A DNA stretch of 33,039 bases, from the IMG/VR virus record IMGVR_UViG_3300009183_000225, positions 1 to 33,039 of that record. One strand, written 5' to 3'. The position numbers and the translations under genes are program-made. The first letter of the stretch is position 1. The number at the start of each line of letters is the position of its first letter. The DNA comes from a virus. Under the pieces are notes generated by a model. The model saw only the letters and a list, made by a program, of their open reading frames with translations, was not told the origin of the DNA and did not search any database. Below, in pieces: positions 22,943 to 29,639 of this stretch.

Positions 22943-23508
22943 TTGATTCCTCGTTCCTTTTTGATTTTATTTGCAACTTTTGGGTCAAGTATGCTGACCC
23001 ACCCTGAAATATTTGTGTAGACTCCAGTTCGGTTTCCGGTGCTTTGGCATGTAATGTCGCAAATGTTTTCGGCCATTGCAATCATTCCTTTTACGCGTTC
23101 ATCGCCGCCATCATAGTACACTCGAAGTGATGCAAACTTTTCTTTAATTTGACCAATCGTTACCGCACGTGGATATTTTTCACTGTAATGAGAATCTGTT
23201 GAACAAATTAGGCTCGATGGATGAAATCCGAAACGCCGTTTTATCTTTTTAAACAATTTTCTCAGCATTGAATTGTATGCAATTTTAAACTTAAAAGCGT
23301 ATGAATTGTCGCATACCCATCGGGGATTGCTTGTATATTCATTAATGCACCGTAGCAAATCTTCAACAGTATTTTCCCATCCAGAAGGCAATCCGGAAAT
23401 GGCAACTGCATCGCTTTCCCATAAGACGTGCGGATACTTTTGCACCATACGTTCGCACCAATCTTCCGGTTCGGTTGGAAGCACTGTTTTATTTGATTTT
23501 TTAGTCAT
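22939..23508 (-). CDS. Conserved phage hypothetical protein (189 aa)
   Basis: The recurrent features GLPSGWENTVEDLLRCINEY, VTIGQIKEKFASLRVYYDGG and MAENICDITCQSTG match a family of uncharacterised proteins seen in many phages, in which the QIKEKFGxLRfY segment and a C-terminal CxxxC-type motif are conserved. Possibly a small zinc-binding protein. No function known. Confidence 0.85.
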   Translation of the reverse strand: MTKKSNKTVLPTEPEDWCERMVQKYPHVLWESDAVAISGLPSGWENTVEDLLRCINEYTSNPRWVCDNSYAFKFKIAYNSMLRKLFKKIKRRFGFHPSSLICSTDSHYSEKYPRAVTIGQIKEKFASLRVYYDGGDERVKGMIAMAENICDITCQSTGNRTGVYTNISGWVSILDPKVANKIKKERGIK

Positions 23509-23511
23509 ATT

Positions 23512-23664
23512 TTATTTGTTTAAAAATTTAATTGGTTGAAGCAAATGTTGGTTGTTAAGATCACGAACAGTTGCATCATCAAATCCTCCGATTATGTGCA
23601 ACAGGCCGAGAATGACGGCAGCGAGAAATATGAAAAGAAAAATACTAGGCTTGTTGTCTTGCAT
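23512..23664 (-). CDS. Small single-pass membrane protein (50 aa)
   Basis: Too short for a 60-codon cut. Starts MQDNKPS, then a hydrophobic helix (IFLFIFLAAVILGLLHIIGG), then a polar tail (DDATVRDLNNQHLLQP). It begins 6 bases after the -10 box of an early promoter, so a leaderless message is predicted. Three bases separate it from the next gene. Confidence 0.7.
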   Translation of the reverse strand: MQDNKPSIFLFIFLAAVILGLLHIIGGFDDATVRDLNNQHLLQPIKFLNK

Positions 23665-23670
23665 GATGTT

Positions 23671-23718
23671 ATTCTACTATATTTTTGAACGTTTGTAAAC
23701 AACTTTTTTCATAAAAGT
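23671..23718 (-). promoter_or_regulatory. Early promoter cassette (leaderless type)
   Basis: -35 TTTACA (23694-23699), 17-base spacer, -10 TAGAAT (23671-23676), inverted repeat ACTTTT/AAAAGT upstream (23702-23718). The -10 ends 6 bases before the ATG at 23664. Confidence 0.75.
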
Positions 23719-23758
23719 GCATTTTTTACCTCCAGAGTGACTTGTTTAATCCGGTGTT

Positions 23759-24052
23759 TTATATGTCCAATTCTTTACGCGTTTTAAAGTCCCAGGGGTC
23801 AACGCCAATCTTCTTAAGACCCTCATCATATGCAGCATCAGTCGCATCACTTGGGTCAGGATAGTTCCAATAACCAAACCATTCATCCACTTGACCTTCT
23901 AGCGCTGCACGAGCTTTCTTATCAAACAGTGTGCGGTTGCTTAAGCAATAGCCACAACTGCCATGGTTTCGGCAGCTACAATCAAATCGCTTGCTGCCTC
24001 GGTACGGCTTGCGTTTTTCTTTGCCGTGTGCTATTGCTTTTTCCAGACTCAT
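23759..24052 (-). CDS. Conserved phage hypothetical protein with a Cys/His cluster (97 aa)
   Basis: Begins MSLEKAIAHGKEKRKPYRGS, followed by F-D-C-S-C-R-N-H-G-S-C-G-Y-C, a compact Cys/His cluster likely to bind zinc, and ends with VDPWDFKTRKELDI. I have seen closely similar small proteins in many phages, all without known function. A nucleic-acid role is possible from the basic N-terminus. Confidence 0.85.
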   Translation of the reverse strand: MSLEKAIAHGKEKRKPYRGSKRFDCSCRNHGSCGYCLSNRTLFDKKARAALEGQVDEWFGYWNYPDPSDATDAAYDEGLKKIGVDPWDFKTRKELDI

Positions 24053-24063
24053 ACTCGGTTTAT

Positions 24064-24210
24064 TTAAATTAATTTTTGAAGTTGCTTGCGTTGAGCTTCA
24101 ATTACGCGGCGTGTAAGATGAATAGAGTCATCTTGAGCAAAGATGGACCATCCATAAGTCGGCTTTTTTCTTTTGCACTTGCTTACCAGTTTCTGTATTA
24201 GTGTTTTCAT
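24064..24210 (-). CDS. Small basic protein (48 aa)
   Basis: MKTLIQKLVSKCKRKKPTYG, then WSIFAQDDSIHLTRRVIEAQ and RKQLQKLI. Strongly basic. It has one of the few clear ribosome sites in the region (AAGGA 6 bases before the ATG) and follows an early promoter. Function unknown. Confidence 0.65.
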   Translation of the reverse strand: MKTLIQKLVSKCKRKKPTYGWSIFAQDDSIHLTRRVIEAQRKQLQKLI

Positions 24211-24227
24211 ATATTCCTTACAGAGTC

Positions 24228-24285
24228 ATTCTATCATAAAACGCTGAGGATGTACAACACTTTTTTTCAAAAGTGAAAAAAAGTT
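24228..24285 (-). promoter_or_regulatory. Early promoter cassette
   Basis: -35 TTGTAC (24252-24257), 18-base spacer, -10 TAGAAT (24228-24233), with an upstream inverted repeat ACTTTTTTTC/GAAAAAAAGT. The leader contains CTGTAAGGAA, shared with the 29534 cassette. Confidence 0.75.
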
Positions 24286-24321
24286 GCTGTCTCTATACCA
24301 GATATAGATTTTTGCTGCGCA

Positions 24322-24534
24322 TTATTGTCCCGTCGGAGCTATTACATTGAGAATGGAGCGAACAATTCTAATTTGTTCGGCGGTCAATTCACCGCATTGC
24401 AATCGCATTTGTGCGCTGCTCATGTTTTGCCAATCTTCCAAACGCGTCAGAATGTCTGTCGCATAATCAAGTGCGTTTCCAACGAACGCGTCACATGCGT
24501 TAAATTCAATTAATGTTTGTATATGTTTGTTCAT
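24322..24534 (-). CDS. Hypothetical protein (70 aa)
   Basis: Helical and acidic: MNKHIQTLIEFNACDAFVGN, YATDILTRLEDWQNMSS, then ELTAEQIRIVRSILNVI. No family recognised. It follows the phosphoesterase by 40 bases. A possible weak -10 (TATAGT) lies upstream, without a good -35. Confidence 0.75.
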   Translation of the reverse strand: MNKHIQTLIEFNACDAFVGNALDYATDILTRLEDWQNMSSAQMRLQCGELTAEQIRIVRSILNVIAPTGQ

Positions 24535-24574
24535 TTTATTGCAGTACTATACTTAGCTGTAACCAATTAGTGTT

Positions 24575-25231
24575 TTAAATATTTTTGAGCTTAAATTTTC
24601 CATCATCATAAATTTCAACAAAAGAGCAAGCCTTCTCACAAAAGCTTCCACTGTTTATATATGTTCCATATTCATGTGTTACAATTTCAGGAAAGTGCGT
24701 GTGTCCAGCCAGCAGCACATCATATTTGGATCCGTGTTTTGCTATAAATTTTTTGGCAACTATATTTTTGGCATCAATCCAAGATTTGCTCATCTTTTTT
24801 GTTAGTCGCGAAAGATAATGACTTTTATCAAGCATTTGTAGCCAAAAATATAGTCCAGTAAACACCCAAGTAATAAATGGTCGATGTTTAATCCAATGAT
24901 CATATTGATCACCATGTTCCAAAAAGAATTTTACACCACATAGTTCAAAGCGATAATTATCTACAAAATCCATGCCCATAATGGCGCTTAAAAATTCTCC
25001 ATTTGAATCATGGTTGCCATGAATCAAAATGACTTTATGAGTTTTGGTAAGTTTGCGAAGCTTACTAAGAACAGCCCAATCTTTTTTATTAAACCTGTGA
25101 AAAGAGTAGCTGTCAAACAAGTCACCATTAATAATTAGACGCTCAAAATCTAATGATAGCACTTTTAGTACTTTATTTCTATCACTTACCGGACTGCCCA
25201 AGTGAATGTCGCTAATTACTAGTGTGTTCAT
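24575..25231 (-). CDS. Metallophosphoesterase, LpxH/calcineurin-like
   Basis: 218 residues with the full set of metal motifs: SDIHLG (D8, H10), NGDLFD (D37), GNHD (73-75), EHGD (H106) and GHTHF (H177, H179). The arrangement and the insert around YFWLQML resemble UDP-2,3-diacylglucosamine hydrolases and related phage phosphoesterases. The substrate cannot be told from sequence. Its ATG overlaps the stop of the second phosphatase by one base, so the pair are made together. Confidence 0.9.
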   Translation of the reverse strand: MNTLVISDIHLGSPVSDRNKVLKVLSLDFERLIINGDLFDSYSFHRFNKKDWAVLSKLRKLTKTHKVILIHGNHDSNGEFLSAIMGMDFVDNYRFELCGVKFFLEHGDQYDHWIKHRPFITWVFTGLYFWLQMLDKSHYLSRLTKKMSKSWIDAKNIVAKKFIAKHGSKYDVLLAGHTHFPEIVTHEYGTYINSGSFCEKACSFVEIYDDGKFKLKNI

Positions 25232-25932
25232 TATCGTCCTTCTACAAAGCTATGGCCGTGATCGTCAATTACCAATGCAGAAATATGCCCATCCATTTTA
25301 AATGACCCAGTGTCAATGCAAATTTTAAACCGATCATCAATTGGATGTGGATGTGGAGTGTGTCCGCATACTACAATTTTGCCGGACTTGTGCGGCCAAA
25401 TATCGCTATAGCGTCCCCAAATGCATTGCCATTCCTCTTGATCTTCTACATCTTGCTCATGTGCCAAATGGCCATGAACAAAAATATAGTTTTCTGTTTC
25501 GTATGTCAACTTTAATTTTCTGAAGAAATGCCCATGTGTTTCGTTCATGGTATAAACTGCTTTGTTATCATATCCTTCTAATAGTGCTTGAGCGTCATAT
25601 GAGCGTAGACATGCTTTGCCACCATTAATCATCCATGAATTAAAAATTTGGGGTGTACCGCCACCGTTATCGCTGCTCCATGCACTTGATCCAAAGATTT
25701 TTGAGTAAGATTCAAGAAAGAAAGCTTCATGATTGCCTTTTAAGAAAACACAGTTGTAATCTTTTGAAAGTTTGATGAGATGATCAATTACACCTTTACT
25801 GTGTTCTCCTCGATCAATATAATCGCCAAGAAAAACAAGTGTGTCGTTCTTATTGATTGAAAGTTTGTCAAATAAGTTATGCAGTTTGTATAACTCTCCA
25901 TGTATGTCTCCAATTGCTATAATTTTACTCAT
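25231..25932 (-). CDS. PPP-family serine/threonine-type protein phosphatase
   Basis: 233 residues, close to lambda phosphatase in size. Motifs: GDIHG (8-12), GDYIDRG (36-42), GNHE (66-69), VHG (152-154), GHTP (190-193), as in bacteriophage lambda phosphatase and ApaH-like enzymes. It could remove phosphate from host proteins or hydrolyse dinucleoside polyphosphates such as Ap4A; the sequence does not decide. Its ATG overlaps the stop region of the upstream gene. Confidence 0.92.
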   Translation of the reverse strand: MSKIIAIGDIHGELYKLHNLFDKLSINKNDTLVFLGDYIDRGEHSKGVIDHLIKLSKDYNCVFLKGNHEAFFLESYSKIFGSSAWSSDNGGGTPQIFNSWMINGGKACLRSYDAQALLEGYDNKAVYTMNETHGHFFRKLKLTYETENYIFVHGHLAHEQDVEDQEEWQCIWGRYSDIWPHKSGKIVVCGHTPHPHPIDDRFKICIDTGSFKMDGHISALVIDDHGHSFVEGR

Positions 25933-26199
25933 TATAATCTTCTATTTTCTTTGCATCTTCTTCCGATAGACCCCAACCGATGCATTTCATTGGATTCAGT
26001 TTCATGTGTGTAATATATTTTGGCAGATCTTCAGGAACATTGCTACAATTCCAAAACCATACACTGTCTGCCATAGGTTGAGGAGTAACATGTTGCCATG
26101 TTATGCCTAATGATTGCATTTGATCAACGATAGAACCTGTTGTACATACATCACGGTACGACTTCCAATGTGTTTTAGTAATTCGTATGCTGCGTTCAT
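25925..26199 (-). CDS. Conserved hypothetical protein with an apparent frameshift
   Basis: The good frame reads THWKSYRDVCTTGSIVDQMQ ... PQPMADSVWFWNC ... GWGLSEEDAKKIEDY but has no ATG before residue MQSLGITW (26119). The frame with a coupled ATG at 26199 (overlapping the upstream stop) reads MNAAYELLK and then goes off frame at four A residues (26173-26176). Adding one base there gives a continuous 91-residue protein. Either the gene has lost a base, the sequence has a homopolymer error, or ribosomes slip. Function unknown. Confidence 0.7.
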
Positions 26200-26420
26200 A
26201 TTTTGAGATTATTTTGAAATTCTTTTCCTGCGTCTGTAAGTTCCCAAAAACCAGAAGTAGAAGGATACCGTTGTAGCATGCCCAACTCCTGGAGTTGTCG
26301 AATTGTGTTCAGTTCAGCATCAGTATAAGCAAAGATTAGTCGTGTACCATTACCAATATCTTTTGTCTTTGGTTTTGCTAGGTATTTCTTTTGATTACCA
26401 GTAAGCTTAACTTTGTTCAT
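26196..26420 (-). CDS. Hypothetical protein, possible winged helix (74 aa)
   Basis: MNKVKLTGNQKKYLAKPKTK, then YTDAELNTIRQLQELGMLQR and SGFWELTDAGKEF. The last part has the look of a winged-helix C-terminal half (helix, then L-G-x-L, wing, T-x-x-G), so DNA binding is possible but weakly supported. It is the first gene after an early promoter and overlaps the next gene by ATGA. Confidence 0.75.
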   Translation of the reverse strand: MNKVKLTGNQKKYLAKPKTKDIGNGTRLIFAYTDAELNTIRQLQELGMLQRYPSTSGFWELTDAGKEFQNNLKI

Positions 26421-26455
26421 ACTGTTGATTGGTGTTTCGTTACATTGTTATTCTT

Positions 26456-26505
26456 ATTCTACCATAAAAAGCGGTACTTGTAAACATCTTTTTTCAACAA
26501 AAGTG
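26456..26505 (-). promoter_or_regulatory. Early promoter cassette
   Basis: -35 TTTACA (26479-26484), 17-base spacer, -10 TAGAAT (26456-26461), with an imperfect upstream inverted repeat (CTTTTGTTGAAAAAAG). The leader contains TGTAACGAAACACCA, close to TGTAAGGAAACACCA at the 29534 cassette. Spacer bases CGCTTTTTATGG are also shared with that cassette. Confidence 0.75.
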
Positions 26506-26510
26506 CATTT

Positions 26511-26966
26511 TTACTGCTTTTCAGAGCCAAAATGCGCTCTTTTGTGCCGGATCACTGCGGAAATGCCGTCCTGATCACACTCTAATTGACTCAGAGCATT
26601 TTTTAGTACATATTGTTCAATCTCCCGTACGGAATCGTATGGACCCATGGCCCAACCAGAAATGTAATCTGCAATCTCATCAACAGTGAAACGCTCATCG
26701 GCACTTGCCAACTTATACTCTTCCAATTTGGATTCCAACTCTTCAATGTAGCCGTTGCGTGATATTGTTACAGCGCCATGGCCTTTTACTAATAGTGCTT
26801 TAAGCCTTTCAATTTCATTTTGTGCGGCAACGAGTTCTCGTTCCAACTTGCATCCTTCTTCATAACAACTGTGAGCATAAACACTCGTAGGAGTTGTGGT
26901 TGAATAAAACCCATCAGCCGTTCTTGAAGATCTGTCCCATGCTTCTGTCATTCTTGGTGTGTTCAT
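26511..26966 (-). CDS. Coiled-coil protein with a shared C-terminal domain
   Basis: 151 residues. The middle (ELVAAQNEIERLKALL) is coiled coil, then GAVTISRNGYIEELESKLEE, a motif also present in the gene at 27155-28144. The C-terminal domain TVDEIADYISGWAMGPYDSV ... NALSQLECDQDGISAV is homologous to that of the gene at 32050-32346. It is thus a mosaic of modules found elsewhere in the window. Function unknown. Confidence 0.8.
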   Translation of the reverse strand: MNTPRMTEAWDRSSRTADGFYSTTTPTSVYAHSCYEEGCKLERELVAAQNEIERLKALLVKGHGAVTISRNGYIEELESKLEEYKLASADERFTVDEIADYISGWAMGPYDSVREIEQYVLKNALSQLECDQDGISAVIRHKRAHFGSEKQ

Positions 26967-26970
26967 AATT

Positions 26971-27177
26971 TTATCTTATGCAAATGGCATGGCATTCTCC
27001 GTCGTCGTTGCATTCATGTTTGCCATAATACCATTCATTGTTGACATTCAAGTTTAGGCGAATAGCGCCAGCCTCTGAAATTTCATTGTAACCGCCAGTA
27101 TCTTCATATCCAGAAACAACAGCCATTGTTTCTGGATCAAATTGCTGCAATCGTTCAATTAATTGTTTCACGTTCAT
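26971..27177 (-). CDS. Conserved small phage protein (68 aa)
   Basis: From the ATG at 27177: MNVKQLIERLQQFDPETMAV, then VSGYEDTGGYNEISEAGAI. This N-terminal pattern (xVKxLIExLQxxDPxxxVxxxGYE) is very common in small phage proteins of unknown function. A longer start at 27267 would add 30 residues that merely shadow the upstream gene. It overlaps that gene by 23 bases. A Cys/His pair of motifs ends the protein. Confidence 0.8.
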   Translation of the reverse strand: MNVKQLIERLQQFDPETMAVVSGYEDTGGYNEISEAGAIRLNLNVNNEWYYGKHECNDDGECHAICIR

Positions 27178-28144
27178 GTAATAGTTGATTTGTAATAGCT
27201 TCTTTGATTTTATCGGCATAGTGCGCTGGATCAAATTCAACAAGTCCAACATCATTATAACCTCCACAACTCATAAAACAAGCAATATCTCTGAGTGCAT
27301 CCTCTGCCGCTTCTAGTTTTCCAAGCAATATGGAAACTTCTTGCTCTGAATCGTACAACATTTGTTTGCTTACCATTCCGCAAATTCTATATTTTGCATG
27401 TCCAAGCTCAGTCATAAACTGTTGAGCTTTTTCTACATATTCCATTGCTTGTGTTAATCTTGTGTCGATTGTGTTCATGGTTATAGAGGTTAGGGATTGG
27501 AGGGTTTTGTTAGCGCGGTTGATGCTCATAGGTGTTCCATCTTCGTTAATGACGCTCTGCAAAGCCTCAGCCAGCCTGTCCCGCTGCTGTTCTAGGTCTG
27601 GCACGTAACCATTTCGGCTGATTGTGACCGCTCCCATCGTTTGTGTGAGTCGTGATTTGAGTTGTCCGACTTCCTTCGCCAGCCTGTCGCGCTGCTCTCT
27701 TATTCTAGCAATGACTTCCCACGGTGGCTCAAGCTGATCCTCTTCCCGTTTACAAGCTGGGATCGGGTCGCACTCTAGCACCTCTTTGATGATCTTGTGA
27801 TACATTGAGTCGATGCTGTCCCGCTGCTCGGTGACGGTGGTAAGTTCGGTTTGTAGGCGTTTGCACTCGCTCCAGATAGTCCCGTTTGGATCGCGGAGTT
27901 CATGACCGAGGTCTTTGTTTTGCTGGATGTATTTTGCTTTCCATTGATCCCGCTGGTCGGTGACGGCAGTGAGTTCGCGTTCCAGTTTACGGGCAAAGTT
28001 GGCACGCACAACCATTGGGTGATCATTTGATGCCCATGTCATACACGGAAATTCGTGTTCATCCGTGTCAGGTGTCGGTGTGTCGTTCGTAGTTTGTTCG
28101 GGTAAATCGTCAGTTGGCCATCCAAGGCCGTCTAGTCCACTCAT
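27155..28144 (-). CDS. Coiled-coil protein, apparent fusion of two modules
   Basis: 329 residues from the ATG at 28144. A longer frame to 28396 only shadows the next gene. The first about 222 residues contain repeated heptad modules (LERELTAVTDQRD, LQTELTTVTEQRD, REQRDRLAKEVGQL, EQQRDRLAEAL) and GAVTISRNGY. At residue 223 (27478) an internal MNTIDTRLTQAMEYVEKAQQ begins what looks like a second gene, including ALRDIACFMSCGGYNDVG and FDPAHYADKIKEAI. The text just before it, TLQSLTSIT, resembles the C-terminal end (ALQSLTPKQL-stop) of a neighbour, so a stop codon was probably lost. Function unknown; more GC-rich than most of the window. Confidence 0.75.
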   Translation of the reverse strand: MSGLDGLGWPTDDLPEQTTNDTPTPDTDEHEFPCMTWASNDHPMVVRANFARKLERELTAVTDQRDQWKAKYIQQNKDLGHELRDPNGTIWSECKRLQTELTTVTEQRDSIDSMYHKIIKEVLECDPIPACKREEDQLEPPWEVIARIREQRDRLAKEVGQLKSRLTQTMGAVTISRNGYVPDLEQQRDRLAEALQSVINEDGTPMSINRANKTLQSLTSITMNTIDTRLTQAMEYVEKAQQFMTELGHAKYRICGMVSKQMLYDSEQEVSILLGKLEAAEDALRDIACFMSCGGYNDVGLVEFDPAHYADKIKEAITNQLLHERETIN

Positions 28145-28157
28145 AGTTCGTTCGGGG

Positions 28158-28436
28158 TTAGGGATTGGAGTGCATTGTTCCCATGGCTTGCTCCGTTGTG
28201 AGCGAGTCGAGCACGTAGATGACCCATTCTTCCCGTCCTGACCGCAGACGCTCGCGGCGATAGAGATCCTCGGTTCGCACATACTCGAACGGTTTTGAGA
28301 AGTCGTGATCGGCGCGGGTGGCTGGCGCGTCACCGGCCACTTTCCAGTATGGGCTTTCAGGATCGGGACGGCGTTGCCCATCAGCAAGCCCCCCAATGAA
28401 GAGCACAGAACAATTGCGTGTTGGTGTGTCGTTCAT
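28158..28436 (-). CDS. Small conserved phage-type protein (92 aa)
   Basis: From the ATG at 28436 (ATGA overlap with the upstream gene): MNDTPTRNCSVLFIGGLADG, with ESPYWKVAGDAP, FEYVRTEDLYRRERL and WVIYVLDSL. The FIGGxADGxR motif and following strands recur in uncharacterised small phage proteins. The longer start at 28502 only shadows the upstream gene. Unknown function. Confidence 0.8.
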   Translation of the reverse strand: MNDTPTRNCSVLFIGGLADGQRRPDPESPYWKVAGDAPATRADHDFSKPFEYVRTEDLYRRERLRSGREEWVIYVLDSLTTEQAMGTMHSNP

Positions 28437-28783
28437 AGTTGTTTCGGGGTTAGGGATTGGAGGGCTTGTCGTGCTTGAACTCTTGCTGGGTCGTCCCACC
28501 ATGTTCGCCCACCTGCTGTTTTTTCTAGTCTTTCTAAAGCCACTGCCAGCCTGTCCCGCTGCTCGGTGACGGTGGCAAGTTCGCGAGATTTAGCCGCGAG
28601 TTGCTGCGAATAATTGGCGTTCGCGTTTATTACGTCATCGGAGTATTTATCTCGCAAAACCCAGTGCAATGGCTTTTTAGGTATTGAGACTGACTGCCCT
28701 CCGAGTTTGATCCATTCTAGTTTAGATGACTCAACTAGCGGTTTGCAATGGTTGCATAATTCTGGATGTGTGTCGTTGTTCAT
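28433..28783 (-). CDS. Coiled-coil module protein (116 aa)
   Basis: MNNDTHPELCNHCKPLVESS with a CxxC pair, then WVLRDKYSDDVINANANYSQ and the module RELATVTEQRDRLAVALERL shared with the gene at 27155-28144. It ends ARQALQSLTPKQL. The start at 28783 follows the boundary repeat; in-frame Met codons upstream (28819) are possible. Function unknown. Confidence 0.75.
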   Translation of the reverse strand: MNNDTHPELCNHCKPLVESSKLEWIKLGGQSVSIPKKPLHWVLRDKYSDDVINANANYSQQLAAKSRELATVTEQRDRLAVALERLEKTAGGRTWWDDPARVQARQALQSLTPKQL

Positions 28784-28805
28784 GGTTTCGGGGTTAGGTT
28801 GTTGG

Positions 28806-29060
28806 TCATTCATCACCATGGTTATGAATGTTATCATAATAAAGATTCATGTATTTTTTACGATCCTCAAGTATCCTGTCCCGCTCCTCTCCAACTCGGA
28901 CAGCTAATAATTGAGCCGTCTCGTAGTTGTTGACTGCTTCGTCCCGCTGCGCGGTGAGGATTCTAATTTCAGCAATAAGATCTCCAACTACTTCTGGTGC
29001 AGGAGCAGCGAGGAAGCGGCGGGCATGATCCATTTTATCAAGTATGTCTTTAGATATCAT
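28806..29060 (-). CDS. Coiled-coil protein (84 aa)
   Basis: From the ATG at 29060, which overlaps the upstream stop as ATGA: MISKDILDKMDHARRFLAAP, then IAEIRILTAQRDEAVNNYET, VGEERDRILEDRKKYMNLYY. It contains two diverged copies of the AQRD/EERD heptad module seen in its neighbours. Probably a dimeric or trimeric helical rod. Function unknown. Confidence 0.8.
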   Translation of the reverse strand: MISKDILDKMDHARRFLAAPAPEVVGDLIAEIRILTAQRDEAVNNYETAQLLAVRVGEERDRILEDRKKYMNLYYDNIHNHGDE

Positions 29061-29296
29061 CGTTCGTTCGGGTTGGTTGTCCATTTGCCAATGGTGCGTT
29101 CTGCTTGTTTGATGCGATCAATTTCACCTTCAAAATAAGCTTTAAGTTCATCATATTTGTCGTAACCGACAATCTTTTTGCTAACCAAACTGTAAGCTAG
29201 GCCGCTGATCAATGCTTGAAATCCTCCGGCAAGATATGGATAATTGGTTGCCTTTGACTCGACAAAGGCAGGACGGTTGTGTTCTATGTTGTTCAT
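29057..29296 (-). CDS. Small protein, paralogue of the gene at 21508-21702
   Basis: 79 residues. The core YPYLAGGFQALISGLAYSLV ... YFEGEIDRIKQAERT matches the 64-residue protein at 21508-21702 throughout. The ATG is preceded by CACCACAACATT, as in the gene at 22091. Function unknown. Confidence 0.8.
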   Translation of the reverse strand: MNNIEHNRPAFVESKATNYPYLAGGFQALISGLAYSLVSKKIVGYDKYDELKAYFEGEIDRIKQAERTIGKWTTNPNER

Positions 29297-29317
29297 AATG
29301 TTGTGGTGTTTTCCAAT

Positions 29318-29509
29318 TTAGATTTTGTTTACAAGATTTCCATTGCTTTCAAGATATTCCAAATAAGCTTTGGCACGTGCCAAAGATTTAAAGGTCGTCG
29401 AGACGGCCAACCAAGCTCCACCGCTTGTGCCGGTATTGGCCTTGCGCTTGTAGATTTGAACGCCGAGATGGATGGAATGCTTGGTGTATTTTGGAGCGAG
29501 AGTAATCAT
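29318..29509 (-). CDS. Hypothetical protein (63 aa)
   Basis: Basic: MITLAPKYTKHSIHLGVQIY, GGAWLAVSTTFKSLARAKAY, LEYLESNG. First gene after an early promoter, with AAGGAA 13 bases upstream of the ATG. The fold looks like a strand-rich start followed by one helix (SLARAKAYLEYLES). Function unknown. Confidence 0.75.
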   Translation of the reverse strand: MITLAPKYTKHSIHLGVQIYKRKANTGTSGGAWLAVSTTFKSLARAKAYLEYLESNGNLVNKI

Positions 29510-29533
29510 AATGTGGTGTTTCCTTACAGGACT

Positions 29534-29591
29534 ATTCTACCATAAAAAGCGGCAGATGTACACATCTTTTTTCATCAAAATGAAAAAAGAT
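29534..29591 (-). promoter_or_regulatory. Early promoter cassette with perfect inverted repeat
   Basis: -35 TGTACA (29557-29562), 17-base spacer, -10 TAGAAT (29534-29539), preceded by a perfect 12-bp inverted repeat ATCTTTTTTCAT/ATGAAAAAAGAT with a 4-nt loop (29564-29591). The leader CTGTAAGGAAACACCACATT leads to the ATG at 29509. Confidence 0.8.
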
Positions 29592-29639
29592 TTTGGACGT
29601 ATATCCAGTATAGAAAAAGATCCGTAAATCACCTATCTT

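Larger units (their letters stand above)
27488..29076 (-). repeat. Gene-boundary and coiled-coil repeats in the 27.5-29.1 kb cluster
   Basis: Boundary copies of a motif like ccctaaccccgaa(c/a)aact-ATG occur at 27488-27504, 28143-28170, 28434-28464, 28781-28800 and, in shorter form, 29058-29076. They span the end of one gene and the start of the next. Within the genes, codons for EQRD(R/S)L recur. A 25-bp stretch is identical at 27816-27840 and 28551-28575, with a close third copy at 27946-27966. These repeats provide sites for recombination between genes. Confidence 0.8.

Noticed and set aside
28145-28396. N-terminal 84-residue extension of the coiled-coil gene
   Set aside because: It only shadows the FIGG-type gene at 28158-28436, and the boundary repeat marks the ATG at 28144 as the start.
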